DNA from: Allobaculum sp.
Lineage (GTDB): Bacteria > Bacillota_I > Bacilli_A > Erysipelotrichales > Erysipelotrichaceae
Assembly (NCBI GenBank): GCA_014803815.1
Contig: JAAVAY010000025.1
Span: 1-6,780, forward strand
Direction: 5' to 3'
Length of the DNA: 6,780 nt
Under the pieces are notes generated by a model, which was not told the DNA's origin, did no database searches, and was given only the letters and a program-made list of their open reading frames with translations. Of this stretch, positions 1 through 5,515 are shown piece after piece. Numbering within the stretch: the first letter of the stretch is position 1; each line of letters starts with the position of its first letter. A program made the position numbers and the translations under genes.

Positions 1-222
1 CTCTTCAAAGCGAATATCTAAATGCGGATTTTGGGAGGAGATGACCAAAAAAGCCATTTCTTCTTGAATAAGACCTTCTTTTTTGAGCTTCTTTTCGATC
101 AAGGGCCATGAATTCCAAGTAGAAAAGTGTAAAAAATGATCTTTGTCTTTAAAACCATAAAATCCTTCTTGGCTTAAGGCTTCTTCCACTTCTTTAGGAT
201 GACAAAGGTGAATGAGTTCCAT
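1..222 (-). CDS. DUF952-family protein, N-terminal 74 residues (partial)
   Basis: An open frame on the minus strand starts at the ATG at 222-220 and stays open to the window edge, giving 74 residues with the C-terminus missing. A GAGGAG ribosome site lies 10 nt upstream of the ATG. The protein begins MELIHLCHPKEVEEAL, has the segment HFLHFSTW around residues 29-36, and ends with a hydrophobic strand (AFLVISS, 57-63) followed by LDIRFEE. This order of elements resembles the small DUF952 family of about 100-115 residues, whose hallmark is a (F/I)H(C)ST motif followed by a 'L-x-x-I-D...L...I-x-F-E' strand. Here the usual Cys of HCST is Phe. The function of DUF952 proteins is not established. The gene is divergent from the ter cluster and there is no sign that it belongs to it. 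The family call rests on pattern recognition alone and is moderate. Confidence 0.6.
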   Translation of the reverse strand, partial: MELIHLCHPKEVEEALSQEGFYGFKDKDHFLHFSTWNSWPLIEKKLKKEGLIQEEMAFLVISSQNPHLDIRFEE

Positions 223-283
223 CGTCTTAATTCTCCTCTTTTTTTTTCTTCTTTATTCCTATCTTTAAAGATTAGCCTATTTT

Positions 284-311
284 TTGATAGAGGATCAACT
301 CCCTCTTTCAA
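284..311 (-). promoter_or_regulatory. candidate promoter for the leftward DUF952 gene
   Basis: Read on the minus strand, TTGAAA (311-306) is followed by a 16-nt spacer and TATCAA (289-284), which match the vegetative -35 and -10 hexamers at 5/6 and 4/6 positions. The site lies about 60 nt upstream of the leftward start codon. The region is very AT-rich, so chance matches are common. Confidence 0.3.
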
Positions 312-312
312 A

Positions 313-335
313 AAAGGGATAGGTATTTTCCCTTT
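313..335. repeat. 7-bp inverted repeat in the divergent intergenic region
   Basis: AAAGGGA (313-319) and TCCCTTT (329-335) are perfect reverse complements separated by 9 nt. A further imperfect complement, CCCTCTTT (301-308), can pair with the same AAAAAAGGG stretch. The element sits between the candidate leftward and rightward promoters and overlaps the leftward -35 region closely. It could be an operator for a regulator of the ter cluster, but an AT-rich region of this size can produce such a repeat by chance. Confidence 0.25.
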
Positions 336-348
336 AACACCTCTCTCT

Positions 349-379
349 TTGAAATAAATTGGAATGAAATAATTCTAAT
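349..379 (+). promoter_or_regulatory. yceG: candidate vegetative promoter for the ter cluster
   Basis: TTGAAA (349-354; 5/6 to the -35 consensus) and TCTAAT (374-379; 5/6 to the -10 consensus) are separated by 19 nt, which is longer than the preferred 17. The start of transcription would be near 386, leaving a leader of about 85 nt before the ATG at 472. TACAAT at 406-411 is an alternative -10, but it has no convincing -35. Confidence 0.25.
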
Positions 380-399
380 TTGGAAATCTTTGAAGGCTC

Positions 400-426
400 T
401 GAAACTACAATTAAGAAGAGGATGTA
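400..426 (+). promoter_or_regulatory. yceG: possible ECF-sigma type promoter upstream of yceG
   Basis: TGAAAC (400-405) is identical to the -35 element used by Bacillus extracytoplasmic-function sigma factors such as SigW and SigM. It is followed after 17 nt by TGTA (423-426), which differs by one base from the SigW -10 core CGTA; the usual spacer is about 16 nt. The related yce operon of B. subtilis is known to be driven by envelope-stress sigma factors, which makes this reading attractive. Nothing in the window shows that this organism has such a sigma factor. Confidence 0.2.
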
Positions 427-471
427 AATAAAGAAAACAAGAGTTCTGTTTGATCCAAGGAGGCGAATTTT

Positions 472-2007
472 ATGAAACAACTTCAAGACTTGATCTTAGA
501 CTTGTGGAAGCCAAATAGTGTACGCAGTCGGTACACCCCCTTTAAACCCGTATTTATACGGTTTCAGGGCGTAGAAAATGAACAGGAATACAACGATTTA
601 TGTAAAACCATCGCTGAGTCTAAAGACAATTCGACCCTTCTTGTGGATGGAAACTTTGTTTTTCAACCTCGCCTTGATGTGTTAGCCCAAGTCAAAAAAG
701 AACTCCCCACCTTAAATTTGGATCACTTAACCAAAGAATTTTTGATCATGTTTGCCAATCCTGAACTCAATGAAGTCTATTTGCGCGCCTTGAATTACAC
801 CATTGCCCTTGCTAAGCGAAATGGACTCTTTAAAACGCGTAAACAACAAGAAAATTTCATTTGCAACCAAATCGTCTATACTACTCAATACTTACTCAAC
901 TTACCCTTTGAACCCGATAAGGCGTGCAAAGTAATCGTATACGATCAAGGACAACTCGATGAAAAAGGTTTTTGGTTTTTAATGCTTTGTTACGCTATGG
1001 GAATGGATGTCATGGTCTTAGCTCCCCAACAGGAAAGTCCCTATTTTCACTATGACTTAGACCATCTCAGTCAATTGGTGTCTTATCCCAAAAGTTCGTA
1101 CAAGCGAACGTTTGCGCAACGATCTGCCACAGGCCAAACCTTAAACAAGGTGAAGACCATTGTCTCCACTCTTTCTCAACAAACTGATGCGTCTTTGTTT
1201 GGACAAACGGGTGTATTTAAGCCTTGGATGTTTCGAGGAGCTCCTGTTGAACATCTTCAATTGGAAGGAACCCGTATCGATCTAGAAGATACGTGGAATC
1301 GAGAAGCTCGTTTGCGGGAAGGATTTCAAGTGGACCCTCATAAGTTACGAGTTCCCTCTTTTTATATAGAAATTGATGGCGTGGATCGTAATGTAGATGA
1401 ATATCTCCGTTTAGTGGATTTATTAAAGGATAACGATCATATCCTGGTTGATACAAATAAAGGAAACACCATATTGCGCCCTTTAAAAGAGAAAAGCGAG
1501 GCCGTAAAGCTTGTCTTTTCGATGAATCCCAATGGAACCTTTGATCCCGCAAAACTTAAAGCCCAAGAAGGATATGTATTTGACCAATTGTCGGCAGAAA
1601 CAAGTGAAATGTTTATCCGTAAGCTCAATACATTTTTGAGCAAAGATGGAAATCGGCTTTCCAAGGAAGAACGTGTTGAAATTGCCAACATTCTTTTATC
1701 CCTTTCGAAACCTATTGCGCGTATGATAGAAAATTTCGATTATCCCTTCCAAGTGCCTAAAATACTCGTGCTCTTAAATAAGGAAGAGCGCATTTCTCGT
1801 CCTGTGGCTTTGGCTTTGGAATTTTTATCCGATCTTGGCTTTGATATCGCCATTCTTTCTCCAAGCGGGGTTTCTGGATTGTCAGATAAAAAGCGTTCGA
1901 TTTTACGTCTCGATAAGATGGTCTATGATTTTGACTTTTCCAAGACAAAAGAGTCGAATCCAAAAGAAAAGAGCTTTATGCAAAGTGTCTTTGACTTTTT
2001 TAAATAA
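472..2007 (+). CDS. yceG: YceG-family protein of the Ter stress cluster
   Basis: The product is a 511-residue soluble protein, close in length to B. subtilis YceG (roughly 540), and it directly precedes a telA/yceH homologue as in Bacillus. The ATG is preceded by a near-perfect AAGGAGG (457-463) at 8 nt. No signal peptide or membrane segment is seen. Two halves resemble each other. Residues 24-66 (FKPVFIRFQGV...LLVDG...FQP) align with 293-337 (RVPSFYIEIDGV...ILVDT...LRP). Residues 151-185 (ACKVIVYDQ...GMDVMVLAP) align with 428-464 (VPKILVLLN...GFDIAILSP). This suggests a tandem duplication of one alpha/beta domain. YceG proteins (Pfam 'YceG_bac') are described as a component of a putative biosynthetic module in Ter systems, and their biochemical activity is unknown. 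I see no classical nucleotide-binding P-loop. The downstream gap of 143 nt is the largest in the cluster, so telA may also have its own promoter. The family call is based on length, sequence character and neighbours. Confidence 0.8.
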   Translation: MKQLQDLILDLWKPNSVRSRYTPFKPVFIRFQGVENEQEYNDLCKTIAESKDNSTLLVDGNFVFQPRLDVLAQVKKELPTLNLDHLTKEFLIMFANPELNEVYLRALNYTIALAKRNGLFKTRKQQENFICNQIVYTTQYLLNLPFEPDKACKVIVYDQGQLDEKGFWFLMLCYAMGMDVMVLAPQQESPYFHYDLDHLSQLVSYPKSSYKRTFAQRSATGQTLNKVKTIVSTLSQQTDASLFGQTGVFKPWMFRGAPVEHLQLEGTRIDLEDTWNREARLREGFQVDPHKLRVPSFYIEIDGVDRNVDEYLRLVDLLKDNDHILVDTNKGNTILRPLKEKSEAVKLVFSMNPNGTFDPAKLKAQEGYVFDQLSAETSEMFIRKLNTFLSKDGNRLSKEERVEIANILLSLSKPIARMIENFDYPFQVPKILVLLNKEERISRPVALALEFLSDLGFDIAILSPSGVSGLSDKKRSILRLDKMVYDFDFSKTKESNPKEKSFMQSVFDFFK

Positions 2008-2051
2008 TCCAAAACGAATGGAAAACCTCTAAAAGTGTGTCCTTTTTGTAA

Positions 2052-2065
2052 GCTTTAAAGCGCTT
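2052..2065. repeat. overlapping palindromes between yceG and telA
   Basis: The perfect 10-bp palindrome GCTTTAAAGC (2052-2061) overlaps the perfect 8-bp palindrome AAGCGCTT (2058-2065). They lie in the 143-nt gap between yceG and telA, which has no T-rich terminator hairpin. A -10-like TATCAT (5/6) follows at 2082-2087, but without a well-spaced -35. The palindromes could be an operator for an internal promoter or simply chance. Confidence 0.2.
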
Positions 2066-2150
2066 GTCTCTTTGAGTGCGGTATCATAGATACTAACAAG
2101 CATTTTTCTTTTCCCTTGTTTTTAAAACCTTTTTAGAAAGGATTAACACG

Positions 2151-3332
2151 ATGAACTTTGACAATTTGGAAAGTCCACTAGCCGTTTTAGACAACGATCC
2201 CTTTGCCGAAAGTGCTAACAGCCAATATGCTTATAAGCCAAAAGTCGATGTCACAACGGCAGTCGTTCCTGTAGTGGAGATGGAAGAAAAAGATAGCTAT
2301 CAAATGGCCTTGCGCAACCTACCACAAGTCCAAGCGCTGACCAATGAAATCGATATCTCCAATCCCAAAACCATTCAAAACTTTGGATCTAAAGCGGGGG
2401 ATGGAATCAGCAAAGTTTCAAGCCAACTTTTAGAAAATACATCCGCCATTCGTTCCAAAGAGATTTCGGAAATGATGGTCAATTTGACAAGTGTCATGAA
2501 AAAATTTGATGCGGCGGAACTCAGTATGGAGGATGCTACCGGCAAACGCGGCTTCTTTGGCAAGATGCGCAGCAAAGCACGGGAATCGATCGAAAACGTT
2601 GTGGCCAAATACGACAATTTAGCGCGGGATGTCGATCGCATTTCGGGAACGCTCAATCGCTATATGGTCGATATTGACAATTCCAATGCCAATTTAGAGA
2701 AGCTATACAAAGCCAATACCGAATACTTTAAAGCGTTGGAATGTTATGTCGTGGCTGCGGATATCGGCTTAGAAGAAATTCAAAATAAGATTCAAGAAGT
2801 CAAAGACATGCCTAACATGTCAGACGATCAAAAAAGCTTCATTATTCGCAAATTACAGGACAACTATTATTTATTAGAACAACGCAAAGCCGATTTACAA
2901 ACGGCCGAAATGGTATCCTTGCAACTACAACCTACTCTGGCCATGATGATGCAGTCCAATTATCAACTCATGGGGAAAATCAACACCTCGTTTATCGTGA
3001 CACTGCCAGTCTTTAAAATTTCCCTTACCAATGCTGTGATGTTGAAGCGGCAAGAAATCCAAGCCCAAAGTATTGCTCAACTCGATCAAGCCACCAATGA
3101 ATTGTTGTTACGAAACGCCAACAACACGGTGGCCAATTCCAAAAATATTGCCCGTATGGCCAATACCACTGGAATTAAGATCGATACCCTTCAACAAGTC
3201 CAAAACACGATCATGAATGGCATTGATGAAGTCAATGAAACGATGAAATCGGCTTCCGAACAACGCCGTCAAAACTCAGCAGATCTCACTAAGATGATTC
3301 AAGACATGAAGCAAAAAGGCTTCGGAGGATAA
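2151..3332 (+). CDS. telA: TelA/YceH-family toxic anion (tellurite) resistance protein
   Basis: This 393-residue protein is the expected size for the TelA family (about 360-400), which includes plasmid RK2 KlaB/TelA and B. subtilis YceH. The ATG follows AGAAAGGA (2135-2142) at 8 nt. The first 50 residues are acidic and probably disordered. The rest is largely helical and rich in Gln, Asn and heptad-like hydrophobics, consistent with coiled coil. There is a basic GKRGFFGKMRSKARE patch at about 131-145. The most conserved part of the family is recognisable at 267-324: QSNYQLMGKINTSFIVTLP (268-286), a stretch of hydrophobic and basic residues, then TNELLLRNANN (315-325). The protein is cytosolic, with no membrane segment or enzyme motif. 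Its mechanism is unknown; the family is linked to resistance to tellurite and to cell-envelope stress. The stop codon is 2 nt from the next start, so it is co-translated with the first TerD protein. Confidence 0.92.
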   Translation: MNFDNLESPLAVLDNDPFAESANSQYAYKPKVDVTTAVVPVVEMEEKDSYQMALRNLPQVQALTNEIDISNPKTIQNFGSKAGDGISKVSSQLLENTSAIRSKEISEMMVNLTSVMKKFDAAELSMEDATGKRGFFGKMRSKARESIENVVAKYDNLARDVDRISGTLNRYMVDIDNSNANLEKLYKANTEYFKALECYVVAADIGLEEIQNKIQEVKDMPNMSDDQKSFIIRKLQDNYYLLEQRKADLQTAEMVSLQLQPTLAMMMQSNYQLMGKINTSFIVTLPVFKISLTNAVMLKRQEIQAQSIAQLDQATNELLLRNANNTVANSKNIARMANTTGIKIDTLQQVQNTIMNGIDEVNETMKSASEQRRQNSADLTKMIQDMKQKGFGG

Positions 3333-3334
3333 AC

Positions 3335-4009
3335 ATGGCCATTCAACTGGATTTAAATAAGGAAATTCAACTCGATCTCGATAAAGGCATTACCCTCGAT
3401 TTGGAAAAAGGGGACTTCGTCAACCTCTCAAAAAATCGCTTGGATCATGTGGTATTGCGCGCTGGATGTGGTTGGAACTGCCGTCAAGTCGAAAAGAAGG
3501 GATTATTTGGCTTAAAACGGCAAGTGATGGAAGATGTTGATTTGGACTTAACGTGCTCTTTAGAAGATGCGAATGGTAATGTCATCGATCGCGTCTACTT
3601 CAACCATCGGTCCGTTCCTGGCCTTCGCTTAGACCAAGACGATCGTTCGGGAAGTACAGGTTGGAAAGATGTGGACAAAGAATGCCGTTCTTTAGATAAG
3701 GACAACGAAAACATCATCATTCGCTTGGATCAAGTTCCCGCTTCGGTAGACCAAATCCGAATTGGGGTAGTAATTTATAACCAAGGAAGACAGATGAAAG
3801 GCCAACCCAATCATACCTTTGACATGATTGATAACGCCTATTGTAAATTGGTGGATGAAACCAATCGCCGTGTACTCTGTTCAATCAAGATGTCGGAAAA
3901 AGGCAGAGATCGAACGGCGGTGATGATGGCCATCATTAAACGTTATCAAGGCCAATGGGTTTTTGAAGCCGCTGAAGAATATTCGTATGCCCATGTTTTA
4001 AGCTTTTAA
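3335..4009 (+). CDS. divergent, cysteine-rich TerD-family protein (TerZ/TerX-like)
   Basis: This 224-residue TerD-domain protein starts 2 nt after the telA stop. Its SD, GGAGGA (3324-3329), lies inside the end of telA, implying translational coupling. After an unusual N-terminal octapeptide repeat (residues 3-34) comes the TerD core: VVLRAGCGW (39-47), an insertion with KKGLFGLKRQ (54-63), the Ca2+-site motif DVDLDL (67-72), a second acidic stretch DQDDRSGS (100-107), the strand QIRIGVVIYN (140-149), and TFDMIDNAYCKLVDE (161-175). The last element resembles the 'F-x-x-(I/V)-x-N-A-Y-C-R-L-V-D' seen in TerZ/TerX-type paralogues rather than the NFG-x-VR motif of classical TerD. The usual Asp-rich 'GDGDDE' stretch is replaced by a longer charged segment (108-126). 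Six cysteines are present (45, 49, 74, 117, 170, 182), against none and two in the other two paralogues. By family knowledge it is a cytosolic Ca2+-binding protein; whether this variant still binds Ca2+ is open. Confidence 0.85.
   Translation: MAIQLDLNKEIQLDLDKGITLDLEKGDFVNLSKNRLDHVVLRAGCGWNCRQVEKKGLFGLKRQVMEDVDLDLTCSLEDANGNVIDRVYFNHRSVPGLRLDQDDRSGSTGWKDVDKECRSLDKDNENIIIRLDQVPASVDQIRIGVVIYNQGRQMKGQPNHTFDMIDNAYCKLVDETNRRVLCSIKMSEKGRDRTAVMMAIIKRYQGQWVFEAAEEYSYAHVLSF
3341..3436 (+). repeat. 24-nt tandem repeat, four degenerate copies (octapeptide in TerD-like protein)
   Basis: Codons 3-34 of the first TerD-family gene encode four in-register octapeptides: IQLDLNKE, IQLDLDKG, ITLDLEKG and DFVNLSKN. 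In DNA these are the 24-nt units starting at 3341, 3365, 3389 and 3413. The first two both begin ATTCAACT; later ones have drifted. The two other TerD proteins in the window carry only two such units (LSLDLQKG/FTLDLAKP and LLLDLNKG/MTLDLVKE). The repeat therefore looks like an in-frame expansion of the N-terminal beta-strand motif of TerD domains. Confidence 0.8.
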
Positions 4010-4017
4010 ACTTGATA

Positions 4018-4066
4018 GATGCCTTCGTGAAAGGCATAGATTTTCCGAAGGCATCCTAGTTTTTTT
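4018..4066 (+). terminator. intrinsic terminator after the first TerD gene
   Basis: A perfect 10-bp stem, GATGCCTTCG (4018-4027) with CGAAGGCATC (4046-4055), encloses an 18-nt loop. After four bases it is followed by seven T residues (4060-4066). It lies 9 nt after the TerD-like stop codon and immediately before the ribosome site of the next terD. Because the downstream genes clearly belong to the same cluster and no strong promoter is seen between, it may terminate only part of the transcripts. Confidence 0.75.
4019..4037 (+). promoter_or_regulatory. alternative hairpin that competes with the terminator stem
   Basis: ATGCCTT (4019-4025) also pairs perfectly with AAGGCAT (4031-4037) across a 5-nt loop. 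This 7-bp hairpin uses the same 5' arm as the 10-bp terminator stem, so the two structures exclude each other. The arrangement is like an attenuator in which the compact hairpin forms first and prevents the terminator. No leader peptide or known ligand-binding fold was recognised. Confidence 0.35.
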
Positions 4067-4068
4067 CT

Positions 4069-4082
4069 GAAAGGATTGGTGA
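4069..4082 (+). promoter_or_regulatory. terD: ribosome-binding region deciding the start of the second terD
   Basis: Two SD-like stretches precede this gene: GAAAGGA (4069-4075) and GGTGA (4078-4082). In-frame starts are TTG 4076 (touching the first SD), GTG 4079 (3 nt away), CTG 4085 and ATG 4091. ATG 4091 is 8 nt from GGTGA and 15 nt from GAAAGGA. ATG is preferred because TTG and GTG are too close to the SD and the resulting MDFSS start resembles the MINFS start of the next paralogue. Confidence 0.5.
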
Positions 4083-4090
4083 CCCTGACT

Positions 4091-4744
4091 ATGGATTTTT
4101 CTTCCCTTAACTTTTTAAATGGCGATGGACCGGATGATTTTGGGACTCCCGCCAATACGCCTGCTCCGCTTTCCCTAGATTTACAAAAAGGCTTTACCCT
4201 TGATTTGGCGAAACCAAATGGGGTGGCTTTATCGAGTGTACGCGTCTCTTTAATCTGGGATCCCGTTATTCAAGGAACCGATGTAGATATCGATTTATCC
4301 GCCTTTTTATTGCACAATGGGCGCATTCAAAGTGTGAATGATGTGATCTACTTTAAAACTCCAAAAAATGGCCCTGCCTCTTCTTACATCACTCATTCTG
4401 ATGATAGTCGAACAGGAGCAGAAGCTTCTGGAGACGATGAAGACGAATGGATTCAAGTCAACCTCGATAAAGTGCCAAGTAATGTAACCAGCATTGTATT
4501 TGTAGCCAACATCTATAACTACCAAGCCAATAACCAAACTTTTGGTGTGGTCCGCTCTTTAAGCCGCATTACAGATTCCTCGACTGGAAAACCACTAGCC
4601 GATTTTGCTTTAAGCAACGATTATGCTACTGATTCGGCAATTGTTTTAGGAGCTGTCGAAAAACAAAATGGCTCTTGGGTGTTCAAAACCATCGGAGAAG
4701 GTATGATGGCTGATTTGAATGGTTTGTTGACTCGCTTCCAATAG
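4091..4744 (+). CDS. terD: TerD-family Ca2+-binding stress protein
   Basis: From ATG 4091 the product has 217 residues; an upstream non-ATG start would add up to five. Residues 1-26 form a Gly/Asp/Pro/Asn-rich, probably disordered tail. The TerD domain (about 27-217) follows with its hallmarks in order: LSLDLQKGFTLDLAK (27-41), VSLIWDP (52-58), the first Ca2+ motif TDVDIDLSAFLL (63-74), SDDSRTG (103-109) followed by SGDDEDE (113-119), VNLDKVP (123-129), and QTFGVVRSL (149-157) in place of the classical NFG-x-VR. There are no cysteines, membrane segments or signal peptide. By family knowledge these proteins bind Ca2+ through the Asp-rich loops and act in the cytosol in resistance to tellurite, oxidative and envelope stress. 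The gene lies between two hairpin terminators, so its transcript level may differ from its neighbours. It is about half identical to the third TerD, which suggests a tandem duplication. Confidence 0.92.
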   Translation: MDFSSLNFLNGDGPDDFGTPANTPAPLSLDLQKGFTLDLAKPNGVALSSVRVSLIWDPVIQGTDVDIDLSAFLLHNGRIQSVNDVIYFKTPKNGPASSYITHSDDSRTGAEASGDDEDEWIQVNLDKVPSNVTSIVFVANIYNYQANNQTFGVVRSLSRITDSSTGKPLADFALSNDYATDSAIVLGAVEKQNGSWVFKTIGEGMMADLNGLLTRFQ

Positions 4745-4774
4745 CGATTTGAGCGTTTTAATCTTTAAAATTTG

Positions 4775-4802
4775 AAAGGATCCGCCCAAGTCGGATCCTT
4801 TT
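4775..4802 (+). terminator. intrinsic terminator after the second TerD gene
   Basis: A perfect 10-bp stem, AAAGGATCCG (4775-4784) with CGGATCCTTT (4792-4801), has a 7-nt loop and is followed by a short, interrupted T-run (TTTTCCTTG). The stem is strong but the T-tract is weak, so partial read-through to the third terD and the ATPase is likely. TTGAAT at 4805-4810 could be a -35 for those genes, but no well-spaced -10 was found. Confidence 0.65.
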
Positions 4803-4861
4803 CCTTGAATTTTTTACCGATTTTTTCGATCTTCTAAAAAGGCACAGAAAGGATAGTTTTT

Positions 4862-5494
4862 ATGATTAATTTTTCTGGATTTGGCGATTCACCCAATAAA
4901 AGTGCTCAAAACGATGGGTTATTGTTAGATCTCAACAAGGGAATGACTCTTGATTTGGTGAAAGAAAGTGGGGGAAATCTACATAAAGTGGATGTGGGAT
5001 TGGCTTGGGATCCTGCACTCACGGGAAAAGATGTCGATTTAGACCTCTCTGCTTTCTTCTTACACCATGGGCGTGTGCAATCGCTCAATGATGTTCTCTA
5101 CTACAAAGCCTCTCCAGCGGCTGCTTGTTTTCAATATGCTGAATACTCCGGCGATTCGCGCGATGGAAGCGAAGCAGATGGGGATGAGCCAGACGAATTT
5201 ATTAAAGTGGATCTTGATAAAGTCCCCGCCGATATTGATCGCATCGTCTTTTTAGTGACCATTTACAATGCGGTAAATACCAATCAAACCTTTGGAGTGG
5301 TGCGATCCTTAGTTAAGATCGAAGATGGCTTAAAAGGCAAAAATCTTGCTACATATCGCCTAAACACTGATAATTCAGTTGACACAGCGTTTATCATAGG
5401 TGAACTTGTGCGTACAGGAAGGGGATGGAGTTTCAAAGGGATTGCCGAAGGACGAGACGGCGATCTCAATGATTTACTCCGCCTTTACTGCTAA
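4862..5494 (+). CDS. terD: TerD-family Ca2+-binding stress protein, adjacent to the Ca2+ pump
   Basis: This 210-residue TerD protein starts at an ATG 8 nt after GAAAGGA (4847-4853). A short polar tail (1-18) precedes the domain. Visible motifs are LLLDLNKGMTLDLVK (20-34), VGLAWDP (45-51), the Ca2+ motif KDVDLDLSAFFL (56-67), SGDSRDGSEADGDEPDE (96-112), VDLDKVP (116-122), TIYN (133-136) and NQTFGVVRSL (141-150). These are the aspartates expected of a Ca2+-binding TerD domain. It is slightly longer than the ~190 residues of E. coli-type TerD because of the N-terminal tail. It ends in a cysteine (210), and another lies at 89. Only 21 nt separate it from the P-type ATPase start, so the two are probably translated from one message. 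That tight pairing suggests it buffers or senses Ca2+ for the pump, which is inference. Confidence 0.93.
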   Translation: MINFSGFGDSPNKSAQNDGLLLDLNKGMTLDLVKESGGNLHKVDVGLAWDPALTGKDVDLDLSAFFLHHGRVQSLNDVLYYKASPAAACFQYAEYSGDSRDGSEADGDEPDEFIKVDLDKVPADIDRIVFLVTIYNAVNTNQTFGVVRSLVKIEDGLKGKNLATYRLNTDNSVDTAFIIGELVRTGRGWSFKGIAEGRDGDLNDLLRLYC

Positions 5495-5515
5495 ACCTTA
5501 AAAGAGGAGAGTTGA

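Noticed and set aside
1217..1552. Minus-strand open frame opposite yceG, 111 codons
   Set aside because: It lies wholly inside the well-supported yceG frame, has no ribosome site, and its protein is low in recognisable structure; it is a shadow of the coding strand.
2082..2087. TATCAT as a promoter -10 before telA
   Set aside because: The only nearby -35-like hexamer (TTGTCT, 2064-2069) is 12 nt away, too close for a standard promoter.
2375..2656. Minus-strand open frame opposite telA, 93 codons
   Set aside because: It is fully antisense to the TelA coding region, with no SD and no family resemblance.
4076..4090. TTG start five codons upstream of the second terD
   Set aside because: The TTG touches the GAAAGGA SD with no spacer, so it could not be used efficiently; ATG 4091 is better placed relative to GGTGA.
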